A stretch of DNA of 23,579 bases from Clostridiales bacterium (GTDB lineage: Bacteria; Bacillota_A; Clostridia; Oscillospirales; Oscillospiraceae), in NCBI GenBank assembly GCA_022777455.1, contig JALFGI010000133.1:1-23579 (forward strand), written 5' to 3'. The stretch's first letter is position 1. Each line of letters begins with the position of its first letter. This document shows, piece after piece, positions 1 to 6,901 of this stretch. The position numbers were made by a program, and so were the translations under genes. The notes under the pieces are model-generated. The model worked only from the letters and a program-made list of their open reading frames with translations, did no database searches and was not told the DNA's origin.

Positions 1-120
1 AAGGCCATCGAGGCCATGCAGAAGGTTGCCGACGGCAAGGCCACCAAGATCATCATCCCCAGCGAAATGCAGGGCCTGGTGGGCCTGGCAAACGGCATTG
101 TGGAAAGCGCCAAAGAGTAA
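1..120 (+). CDS. SPFH/band-7 family protein, C-terminal fragment (5' end outside window)
   Basis: The frame is open from base 1 and encodes 39 residues before a TAA stop. The tail contains KIIIPSEMQGLVGLANGI, which resembles the C-terminus of bacterial SPFH (stomatin/prohibitin, QmcA-like) membrane-scaffold proteins, where a KxIxP segment follows the coiled coil. Members of this family are membrane-anchored and form oligomeric microdomain assemblies. The SPFH core and membrane anchor are outside the window, so the family call rests on this short tail only. An intrinsic terminator follows 13 bases after the stop, so this is the last gene of its transcript. Confidence 0.6.
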   Translation, partial: KAIEAMQKVADGKATKIIIPSEMQGLVGLANGIVESAKE

Positions 121-133
121 ATGATTGGAACCG

Positions 134-159
134 GGGGCGGCGTTTGCCGCCCCTTTTTT
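134..159 (+). terminator. Intrinsic terminator of the SPFH gene
   Basis: GGGGCGGC at 134-141 pairs perfectly with GCCGCCCC at 146-153 around a GTTT loop and is followed by six T. It begins 13 bases after the SPFH stop codon. Confidence 0.9.
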
Positions 160-182
160 GGAGGAGTGCCAATGATGCTCTT

Positions 183-641
183 ATACTAATTCTTGATTAA
201 ATTCCCATGCGCCACAGACGTGCCACGATAAATGAAAGCTTTGGGGCATGGGAATTTTTGTACATCAATTCCGGTTGCCCCGTTAGGGGCGAGGAATTGG
301 TACATTTTCAATTTTACTGTGAAGACTTTCACAGTAAATCTTTAATCCTTTCCGGTCTGGATTGCGCCAGAATGCGTTATCTTCCTTGCTGGGCGTCAGC
401 CCAAAACCGTCATCTGCCTTTTCTGGCACAATCCATCCGCGGAAATGATTTCAATCATTTAATCAAGGGCAACACCGCACAATGGGTGCTGCGGGCTTCG
501 ACGGATCTTTTACCCCAATCGCGCAGTATGAAAAATGGGAAATACATACAGTATTCCCGCGTTTTTCATACTTTCGCTTGGGATAAAATCTCTCGTCGAA
601 TCTCCTTGCCCCATTATGCGGTGTTGCCCAAGAATTAGTAT
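183..641. repeat. Composite fold-back element, family 1 (copy A)
   Basis: The segment is closed by a perfect 13-bp inverted repeat, ATACTAATTCTTG (183-195) and CAAGAATTAGTAT (629-641). Inside are two modules. Module 1 (192-467) is closed by CTTGATTAAAT/ATTTAATCAAG and holds stems 200-210/246-256, 277-281/286-290, 313-323/328-338, 359-372/421-434 (one mismatch) and 390-394/399-403. Module 2 (467-629) is closed by 20-nt arms at 467-486 and 610-629 with one mismatch, and contains 497-503/594-600 and 525-535/562-572. It is more A+T-rich than the flanking genes. The 143-codon open frame at 207-638 is a by-product of the arms. It fills the convergent gap between the SPFH gene and nagA. The core is shared with 21918-22075. 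A MITE-like element or a structured RNA are both possible. Confidence 0.8.
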
Positions 642-648
642 GAATCGT

Positions 649-665
649 CTGCGGCTGAGCCGCAG
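649..665. other. Small perfect hairpin between nagA and copy A
   Basis: CTGCGGC (649-655) and GCCGCAG (659-665) form a 7-bp stem. It lies 14 bases past the nagA stop on the minus strand, where an operon terminator would be expected. The minus-strand sequence after it is ACGATTCATACT, not a T-run, so it is not a canonical intrinsic terminator. The fold-back element begins eight bases further on. Confidence 0.45.
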
Positions 666-679
666 CCCTGGGTTCTCCC

Positions 680-1825
680 TTATTTCACCTGTTTGCCCCG
701 GGCAAAAACATGAACGACATCGGCATTCCCGTCAAGAAGCACCAGATCCGCATCCTTCCCGGTTTCGATGGAACCCTTCCGGTCCCACAAGCCCATTTCC
801 TTTGCGGGGTTTTCCGACAGGGTGGGAAGGATTTCCTCCAGGGAGTAGGGCAGCCACGCCAGCATATTTTTCAGGGCAACATCCAGGGTCAGGGTGGAGC
901 CTGCCCGGGTACCGTTGCTCTTGAGCTTGGCATCCCCGTCCTTCACCACCACATCGTTGACACCCAGGTGGTAATTGCCGTCAGGCAGTCCGGCAGCCAT
1001 GATAGAGTCGGTAATGGCTACAATGCGGTCCAGCCCCTTGGCCTTGCAGTACAGGCGCACGGAGCCGGGGACCAGATGCCGTCCGTCGCAAATGGTCTCG
1101 CAATAGACATCGCTTTCCAGCACCGCGCCGAAAATGGCGGGCTCGTGCTGGTGGAACAGCCGCATGGCATTGCCCACATGGGTGCCCACCGTGGCGCCCA
1201 GACGGATGGCGCTCATGGCCTGGTCATAGGTTGCCCCGGAATGGCCGATGCCCACCACGATGCCCAGCTCCCGCAGGGCGGGAATCATGTCCTGCACCCC
1301 CTCCAGCTCGGGGGAAATGGTGATGTAATTGATTTTGCCGCCGGCCAGCTCCTGGTAATGGCGAACCAGGGCAATGTCGTTTTTCTTGAGAAGATGCTCC
1401 GGCATGGCGCCCTTGTACTCCTTGGCCAGGAAGGGGCCTTCCAGGTGGATGCCCACCAGCTCCGCGCCGTTCTGCTCCATTTTTTCATGGCGCTTGAATT
1501 CCCCAATGCACCACTCGGTCTGCTCCCGGGTATCCGTCAGGATGGAGCACTGCCAGGCGGTGGTTCCTTTGGAGGCCATGAAGCAGCTGATTTTTTCCAG
1601 GTCCTCCGCCGTGGCTCCATTCACGTCCACTCCCACCGCGCCGTGGGTATGGGTATCGATAAAGCCGGGAACCAGCTTCAGCCCTGTGGCATCGAATACG
1701 GTGCCCTCCTCTGTGGGGCAGCCCGCTTCCAGAACCTGGAGCTTTCCGTCCTCCATGCAGATTGTTGCAGGGCGAAAGCGGTGTTCCAGATAGGCCTGAC
1801 CGTTTATAAGATAGATCTTACTCAT
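680..1825 (-). CDS. nagA: N-acetylglucosamine-6-phosphate deacetylase
   Basis: 381 aa, the usual NagA length. NagA hydrolyses GlcNAc-6-P to glucosamine-6-P and acetate in the cytosol (amidohydrolase superfamily). Visible metal and active-site motifs are FIDTHTHG with H59 and H61, HLEGPF with E129, GHSGAT with H195, THVGNAM with H216, CDGRH near 246-250, and ITDS with the catalytic Asp at D273. The H-x-H motif is like the B. subtilis form rather than the E. coli form. The start follows the nagB-like stop by 9 bases, with only a weak GAGG ribosome site, which suggests translational coupling. It is the last gene of the long minus-strand operon. Specificity for another N-acetyl-hexosamine-6-P cannot be excluded. 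Confidence 0.92.
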   Translation of the reverse strand: MSKIYLINGQAYLEHRFRPATICMEDGKLQVLEAGCPTEEGTVFDATGLKLVPGFIDTHTHGAVGVDVNGATAEDLEKISCFMASKGTTAWQCSILTDTREQTEWCIGEFKRHEKMEQNGAELVGIHLEGPFLAKEYKGAMPEHLLKKNDIALVRHYQELAGGKINYITISPELEGVQDMIPALRELGIVVGIGHSGATYDQAMSAIRLGATVGTHVGNAMRLFHQHEPAIFGAVLESDVYCETICDGRHLVPGSVRLYCKAKGLDRIVAITDSIMAAGLPDGNYHLGVNDVVVKDGDAKLKSNGTRAGSTLTLDVALKNMLAWLPYSLEEILPTLSENPAKEMGLWDRKGSIETGKDADLVLLDGNADVVHVFARGKQVK

Positions 1826-1834
1826 ATCATTGCC

Positions 1835-2656
1835 TCAGTCTTCCAGATTCGCCACGAACTCCGTCATGCGAATCAGGGCATCGGGATGCCCCGCCAGCAT
1901 GGAAACCGGGAATGCGGCAGTCATCTCCCCATAGCCGCAGCGGCGGGCAACGGCCCGGTGCCAATCCCGGAAGATGCCCAGGCGAATTTTGCGGGAGTTG
2001 AAGATCTCGTTGAAGCCGATGGTCACGCAGTAAACCGGCATATCCTCCAGCCGTCCGCCGAAGTCGCCGATGGCGTTGGCGGCCCGGGTCTCGGGAGAAA
2101 TGGGCAGCACCCGGGTTTTCAGCTGCTTGAACTCCTCACAGGTCAGACTGGGGTCCGCCTCGTTGAAGGCCAGATGTCCGTTGATGCCGATGCCGCCAAA
2201 GCAGATGTCCACACCACCCAGCTGTTCAATCAGGTTGGGGATGTAGGCAAGATTGTTGGGATCGGGGAACACCCGGTGATCCTCGGGGACATTCAGCTCC
2301 GGATCAATTTGGGTATAGACCGTGCGGTCCATGAAGCCCCGGAAGCTCAGGGGATGCTCTTTGGCAATCCACTGCTTGTTCTCATCCAGATACTCATCCA
2401 TGTTGATGAACCAGCAGTTTTTCAGGCTGATGCGCTCGGAATTCACCATGTCCACAAAGTAGGGATATTGACCGATGGGACCCACAGGGCAAATGAACAC
2501 GGTGGTTTCGCCCTTTTCGTTCTTTTCCTTGATGAAGTCCGCCATTTCCCGGGCGATGGCCCGGAACACGGCAGGCTTGTCCTCCATGACGACCATGGGG
2601 ATTTTGGGGCTCTTCAGCAGCTGGGCCTTATCATAGTAATAGTATTCATGATACAT
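1835..2656 (-). CDS. nagB: NagB-like glucosamine-6-phosphate deaminase
   Basis: 273 aa from the ATG at 2656, chosen because AAAGGATG lies just upstream. A longer frame to 2698 would start inside a hairpin. NagB converts glucosamine-6-P to fructose-6-P and ammonia. Seen here are INMDEYLD with D87 (family Asp of NMDEY) and GGIGINGHLAFNE with H161 and E166. The usual N-terminal phosphate loop, around TGSTP, is not present. The equivalent place reads CPVGPIGQYPYF, so this is a divergent member. The C-terminus keeps the family pattern of a hydrophobic M/L-x-x-HPD segment. Its position directly before nagA supports an amino-sugar phosphate role. An isomerase acting on a related sugar phosphate is the alternative. 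Confidence 0.8.
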   Translation of the reverse strand: MYHEYYYYDKAQLLKSPKIPMVVMEDKPAVFRAIAREMADFIKEKNEKGETTVFICPVGPIGQYPYFVDMVNSERISLKNCWFINMDEYLDENKQWIAKEHPLSFRGFMDRTVYTQIDPELNVPEDHRVFPDPNNLAYIPNLIEQLGGVDICFGGIGINGHLAFNEADPSLTCEEFKQLKTRVLPISPETRAANAIGDFGGRLEDMPVYCVTIGFNEIFNSRKIRLGIFRDWHRAVARRCGYGEMTAAFPVSMLAGHPDALIRMTEFVANLED

Positions 2657-2673
2657 GGCTGTCATCCTTTCAT

Positions 2674-2703
2674 AAAAAAGAGGGGGACGCAGACGCATCC
2701 CCC
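2674..2703 (-). terminator. Putative intercistronic terminator or attenuator before nagB
   Basis: On the minus strand GGGGGA (2703-2698) pairs with TCCCCC (2687-2682) around a 10-nt loop and is followed by TCTTTTTT. It lies between the ABC ATPase stop and the nagB ribosome site. The stem is only 6 bp, so partial termination is more likely than a complete stop. Confidence 0.5.
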
Positions 2704-2710
2704 AAAAAGT

Positions 2711-3511
2711 TTATTTCTGAACTTCCAGATACTCTTTGTAGACCATGTTCCAGATGTAATTCTTCAGCTCGGTAAACCGGGGAAGCATCTTGGTCTCCTG
2801 GTTTCTGGGATAGGGAATGTCGATGTCGATAACTTCCTTGATACGGCCGGGACGGGCGGACATAACCACCACCCGGGAGGCCAGCAAAATCGCCTCTTCC
2901 ACATCGTGGGTGATGAAGAAGCAGGTTTTCATCTCCTCTTCCCAGGTTTTCAGCAGCTCCGTCTGCAGCTGGGTACGGGTCTGGGCATCCAAGGCGCCGA
3001 AGGGCTCGTCCATCAGCAGCAAGCTGGGGTTGACCGCGTAAGCCCGGGCAATTGCCACCCGCTGCTTCATACCGCCGGACAGCTCCTTGGGATAGGCGTT
3101 GACGAATTTCTCAAGACCCACCATCTTGATATATTTCATGGCGATCTCTTCCCGCTGCTGCTTGGTCAGTTCCTTTTTCAGGGTCAGACCGAACTCCACG
3201 TTCTTTTTGACGGTGAGCCAGGGGAACAGGGCGTACTGCTGGAACACAACGCCACGGTCAACACCGGTGCCTTCCACCTTGACGCCATCCACCAGCACTT
3301 CACCGGAGGTGGGGTCGTGGAGGCCTGCGATGATGTTCAGCAGGGTGGACTTGCCGCAGCCGGAGGGGCCCACAACGCAGATAAACTCATTGTCATAGAT
3401 GTCCAGATTGGCGCCGTTCAGGGCGACCGTCTGACCGTTGCGGCCTTCATAAATCTTTTTAACGTCCTTAATCTGGACCTTGGGGGTCAGATTTCTCGCT
3501 TCTCCTGCCAT
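2711..3511 (-). CDS. ABC transporter ATP-binding protein, nitrate/sulfonate/taurine (SsuB/TauB) type
   Basis: 266 aa, normal for this subfamily. It energises the importer formed with the permease and binding protein upstream. Motifs in order: Walker A GPSGCGKST (48-56), Q-loop FQQYALFPW (90-98), signature LSGGMKQR (144-151), Walker B LLLMDEPFGALD (164-175) and the switch His in FFITHD (H202). The FPWLTV after the Q-loop is characteristic of the SsuB/TauB/NrtD group. The start at 3511 has AAGGAG nine bases upstream and overlaps the permease gene by 25 bases, indicating coupling. The substrate cannot be read from the ATPase. Confidence 0.93.
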   Translation of the reverse strand: MAGEARNLTPKVQIKDVKKIYEGRNGQTVALNGANLDIYDNEFICVVGPSGCGKSTLLNIIAGLHDPTSGEVLVDGVKVEGTGVDRGVVFQQYALFPWLTVKKNVEFGLTLKKELTKQQREEIAMKYIKMVGLEKFVNAYPKELSGGMKQRVAIARAYAVNPSLLLMDEPFGALDAQTRTQLQTELLKTWEEEMKTCFFITHDVEEAILLASRVVVMSARPGRIKEVIDIDIPYPRNQETKMLPRFTELKNYIWNMVYKEYLEVQK

Positions 3512-4278
3512 GAGGTCAGTCTCCTTTCAAAGAATTTCAGAATCTTCTCGGCCAGCATACCGATGACACCCACAACGATGATGTACAGCATCATGGGCTC
3601 GGTTTCAAAGGAGCTGCTCAGCGCGCGGATCCGCATACCCAGGCCGGCGCTGGCGCCGGTGGACTCGGCGGCAATCAGAGTGGTCAGGGCCACGGAGATG
3701 CCCAGACGGATGGAGGTGATGATGAAAGGAGTGGTGGCCGGGAAAATCACCCGGGTAAACAGCACCACATCGTTGGCGCCCAGCACCCGGGCGGCCTTGA
3801 TCAGGGTTTCATCCACATTGATGACGCCCTGGAAAACGGTGATGGAAATGGTCAGGAAGGTAGCGATGCAGATCACGATGATCTGGGGGGTACGGCCCAC
3901 ACCGGCGGCGATGACCACCAGAGGAACGTAGGCCAGAGGGGGAATGTTGCGGATGAACTGAATCCAGGGCTCAATAATGTTGCGAACCGGGCGGTACCAT
4001 GCCATCAGGAATGCCACGGGGACACCAAACAGGAAGCCCAGGGCAAAGCCCACACCGGCGGAAATCAGGGAGCTGGCGATGTCGCTCCAAAATACACCCC
4101 GGGTAACAGCCATCTTGGTATAGGAACCAAACACCTTGGTCAGCGGGGGGAATGCACGGGCTGTGACAGGGTTCCGGGACAGAAGCGTCCAAACCACAAC
4201 AGCCGTCAGAAGGGACAGCAGCAGCCAAGCCCAATTGGGAATCTTGGAAATGATGTCCACTTTTTTCTTTTTATTCAC
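3487..4278 (-). CDS. ABC transporter permease, SsuC/TauC type
   Basis: 263 aa with about six hydrophobic segments and a lysine-rich N-terminus (NKKKK). The family loop that contacts the ATPase is visible around IRNIPPLAYVPLVVIAAGVG, roughly residues 106-130. The start codon is GTG at 4278, supported by AAGGAGGG eight bases upstream. It is separated from the binding-protein gene by 90 bases containing a strong hairpin and overlaps the ATPase gene. Membership of the BPD_transp_1 family is clear. The cargo is unknown. Confidence 0.92.
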   Translation of the reverse strand: MNKKKKVDIISKIPNWAWLLLSLLTAVVVWTLLSRNPVTARAFPPLTKVFGSYTKMAVTRGVFWSDIASSLISAGVGFALGFLFGVPVAFLMAWYRPVRNIIEPWIQFIRNIPPLAYVPLVVIAAGVGRTPQIIVICIATFLTISITVFQGVINVDETLIKAARVLGANDVVLFTRVIFPATTPFIITSIRLGISVALTTLIAAESTGASAGLGMRIRALSSSFETEPMMLYIIVVGVIGMLAEKILKFFERRLTSWQEKREI

Positions 4279-4313
4279 GGAAGGCCCTCCTTGCAGGTTT
4301 TCTTTTTGGGAGT

Positions 4314-4339
4314 GGGAAGGCGGCCTGCGCCGCCTTCCC
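4314..4339 (-). other. Strong intercistronic hairpin behind the binding-protein gene
   Basis: GGGAAGGCGG (4314-4323) and CCGCCTTCCC (4330-4339) form a perfect 10-bp stem that can extend by one C-G pair to leave a CTGC loop. No T-run follows on the minus strand, so it is not a simple terminator. In ABC operons such hairpins commonly protect the binding-protein mRNA 3' end and raise its level over the permease. Confidence 0.6.
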
Positions 4340-4368
4340 GGTTTTGGATGCTTCTAAGAACGGTTCAA

Positions 4369-5367
4369 TTACTTGGCGGCAGCCATGATGTCGGTGAGGA
4401 TGAAGTCAGCGGGAGCCAGAGCACCTTCGGCTTCCACAGCACCGTTTGCGATAAAGGTAGCCTGCTGGTCGGCGTAGTACTGCACCAGAGCGCCGGACTC
4501 CAGAGCTTCCAGGACCTGCTCGCTGGTCATCCAGGAGCCGTCGTAACGCTGGCCGATGACGGTCTCGGCATCGCTGGCGATAACCTTGGCAACGTAGCCG
4601 GCGACTTCCTCAGCGATGGCATCGTCGGTGGTGGCGGCAGCGGCGTAGTCCATGCCCTTGTACATGGCGCGGACAAAGCGGGTCATCTCATCGGTGTGCG
4701 CAGCAGCCCAGGTGGGGTTCACGACCCAGCTGCCGGGGGAAACCAGGTTGGCAAAGTCCACGTTGGAGCAGATGTCGGTGGCATCGGAGGCCTGGGCCAG
4801 GATGGTCAGAGAGTAGGGAGACCAGGCGGCAACGGCATCCACGGAGCCGGACAGGGCAGCGGTGGTCAGAGCGGTGGCGTCCATGGACAGGGCGTCCACA
4901 TCCTCCATGGTCAGGCCCACGGAAGCCAGAGCAACGGTCAGGATGGTCTCAGAGGAAGTGCCGGCGGCGTAGCCGATCTTCTTGCCCTTCAGCTCTTCCA
5001 GGGTCTTGATGCCCTTCAGGCCGATGATGCAGTCGCCGTCACCCAGGTGCTGCAGCAGCAGAACCTGTGCATTGCCGGTGGAGCACAGCTTGTGGGCGCC
5101 CGGTCCGATGAAGGAGATGTCGATGCTGCCGCCTTCCATAGCGGCGATTTCGGTGGGGCCGTTCTCAAAAGCCACCAGGTTCACAGTGATGCCTTCCTCG
5201 GCGAAGTAGCCCTTGGCATCGGCAGTGGCAACTGCCCACAGGGCACCCCAGTTGGGCATATAGGCGATGTTCAGGGTCAGGGGTTCGGGGGTTTCGGCGC
5301 TTGCACCCATGGCACCCAGGGCGAGAACCATTGTCAGGGTCAGCAGCAGAGCAATCAGTTTTTTCAT
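4369..5367 (-). CDS. ABC transporter substrate-binding protein, SsuA/NMT1-like
   Basis: 332 aa. Residues 1-25 form a signal peptide (MKKLIALLLT..., cleavage predicted after GASA). The mature part opens with LNIAYMPNWGALWAVATADAKG and continues with ADAKGYFAEEGITVNL, the signature of the NMT1/SsuA/TauA fold. GKKIGYAAGTSSETIL matches the second-lobe phosphate/sulfonate-type loop of that family. There is no lipobox cysteine, unusual for a Gram-positive binding protein. AAGGAGGAAACACA precedes the ATG. The family binds alkanesulfonates, taurine, nitrate, bicarbonate or thiamine-precursor ligands, so the cargo is undetermined. First gene of the transporter block, 62 bases after the LarA-like gene. 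Confidence 0.9.
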   Translation of the reverse strand: MKKLIALLLTLTMVLALGAMGASAETPEPLTLNIAYMPNWGALWAVATADAKGYFAEEGITVNLVAFENGPTEIAAMEGGSIDISFIGPGAHKLCSTGNAQVLLLQHLGDGDCIIGLKGIKTLEELKGKKIGYAAGTSSETILTVALASVGLTMEDVDALSMDATALTTAALSGSVDAVAAWSPYSLTILAQASDATDICSNVDFANLVSPGSWVVNPTWAAAHTDEMTRFVRAMYKGMDYAAAATTDDAIAEEVAGYVAKVIASDAETVIGQRYDGSWMTSEQVLEALESGALVQYYADQQATFIANGAVEAEGALAPADFILTDIMAAAK

Positions 5368-5429
5368 TGTGTTTCCTCCTTAATTTTTTGTTCCTTTTAT
5401 TTCACCCGGCAGAGCCGGACAAAGACAAA

Positions 5430-6890
5430 TTATACACCGGACAGATCGTCGTCCTTCATGCACAGGTGGACAGCGCCCACCTTAAAGGTCTGGGGCAGGG
5501 CAAGAATCCGGGGGTTGGGGCCCACGTACTTCTTCATGGCGTCCTGGAGGGCTTCCTCAAAGGTGGCCCGGGTCTTCAGGCCCATGCCTCTGGCAATGCC
5601 CGGCTCCTGGGCGCCCACGATATAGATGGCGGAGGTATTCATCTCGGCGATGTGACCGCAGCTCATCATGCTAAAGCCGTGGAAGGGATGGAAGGCGTTG
5701 GCGAAGCGGTACTTGCGGATGTACTCCTGATTGGTGGCGTAGTACTCGCCCAGCCGGTTCATATCCGCCAGGGTGTTCATGTGGTCGTGCTGGAACACCT
5801 CATACAGCTCCCGCAGGTAGGGCCAGCGCTCGTCGTGGAAGTAGCCGTTGCAGATGGAGGAGCAGATGATCACGCAGTTGTCCTTCATCACCCGCTTGTG
5901 CCGGATGACCTGGGCACTGAGGGCCTGCATCATCTGGATGGGGTTGGTGCCCATGCCTGCGCCGTAGTGGAAGTCCTGGGGCATACCAAAGACCATCACA
6001 TCGTACTTCTCCTGGGCGAAGGGAACATAGGTGCGCTTGTTGGCGATTTTCCAGCTCTCGGGCATCATGACCTTGGCGTAGCCGGAGTAAATGGCAATCT
6101 GCCGGGAGTAGGTGTCCAGCACTGCGTCGCAGCAGAAGAAGGGATGGCCCATCTTCTCTTCCATGTGCATGCCGATCTCATCGAACTTGGTGCGCATCAG
6201 GCTGTGGCCGGACACGGGGGTGAAGTCCTCCCGGTGCATGACCTTGGGCACATGGTGGGAGGCGATACTGCGCCAGTGGGTGATGCCGGTGGCGCAGTGC
6301 TTGTAGCCGCCGGAGTAGCCGCCGTAGGGGTTTCCCTGCACATGGCCGATGAGGATGGGAATGTCGCAATCGAACACATACTTGTTCATGAGCACCGGGT
6401 CGCCCCGGCGGGTGGTGCCCAAATCAATCATGTGCTCGGGGTCCTCGGAATCGTGGGAGGTGATCTGGTTGGTCCAGTAGAAGTCGTTGAAGAGCTTCTC
6501 GCCCAGAATCTGCCGCATCTCGCTCTCGGTGGCCCGGGGATGCAGGCCGTTAGAGAACATGAACAGAATGTCCTCTTTCCGCACGCCGCCGGCATAGAGC
6601 TCGTCCAGGCAGGCGGTGATGGACACCTTCCGGTGGGCAGTGGGCTGGCAGCCGCCCTTGACAATGTCGGGGATGACAATCACAACAGTCTTCCCGGGAG
6701 CAGCCAGCTCCCGCAGAGCGGGCATGCCGATGGGATTACGCAGGCTATTGACGGTTTCCGCGTACAGGCTGTCCCAATCCTGGGGCAGGCACTGGGGATC
6801 GGGAACGGTTTTGCCGGGAATGAACACATCGGTGTTGTCCGGCAGGTTGGCGGACATCAGGCCATGGCCGTATTCAAAATCAAGCTTCAT
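5430..6890 (-). CDS. LarA-family (nickel-pincer, DUF2088) protein, divergent
   Basis: 486 aa, somewhat longer than lactate racemase LarA (about 425). LarA interconverts 2-hydroxy-acid enantiomers using the nickel-pincer nucleotide. The family pattern is visible as SNGLHPRATESEM (H117) and GHVQGNPYGGYSGGYKHC (183-199), where K197 aligns with the cofactor-tethering Lys184 of L. plantarum LarA. H213 in SHHV falls 16 residues later, like nickel ligand His200. The residue aligning with catalytic His174 is N187, and the DxTRP segment reads PDIVKGG. It therefore probably binds the cofactor but may not be a plain racemase. larB/C/E maturation genes are not in the window. The start has AAGGAG seven bases upstream, and the TIM-like gene ends 11 bases before it. 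Confidence 0.82.
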   Translation of the reverse strand: MKLDFEYGHGLMSANLPDNTDVFIPGKTVPDPQCLPQDWDSLYAETVNSLRNPIGMPALRELAAPGKTVVIVIPDIVKGGCQPTAHRKVSITACLDELYAGGVRKEDILFMFSNGLHPRATESEMRQILGEKLFNDFYWTNQITSHDSEDPEHMIDLGTTRRGDPVLMNKYVFDCDIPILIGHVQGNPYGGYSGGYKHCATGITHWRSIASHHVPKVMHREDFTPVSGHSLMRTKFDEIGMHMEEKMGHPFFCCDAVLDTYSRQIAIYSGYAKVMMPESWKIANKRTYVPFAQEKYDVMVFGMPQDFHYGAGMGTNPIQMMQALSAQVIRHKRVMKDNCVIICSSICNGYFHDERWPYLRELYEVFQHDHMNTLADMNRLGEYYATNQEYIRKYRFANAFHPFHGFSMMSCGHIAEMNTSAIYIVGAQEPGIARGMGLKTRATFEEALQDAMKKYVGPNPRILALPQTFKVGAVHLCMKDDDLSGV

Positions 6891-6901
6891 AGTCTTTCTC
6901 C

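Noticed and set aside
207..638. 143-aa open frame within fold-back copy A
   Set aside because: No ribosome site, and its codons simply follow the inverted-repeat arms. The frame is a by-product of the element.
183..641. Insertion sequence
   Set aside because: No transposase frame and no clear target-site duplication. Only a non-autonomous element remains possible.
710..3931. 1073-aa plus-strand open frame opposite nagA, nagB and the ATPase
   Set aside because: It is the antisense of well-supported genes in G+C-rich DNA and has no recognisable domain.
5429..5434. Minus-strand TATAAT upstream of the binding-protein gene as an internal promoter
   Set aside because: It coincides with the LarA-like stop codon and has no -35 at the right distance.
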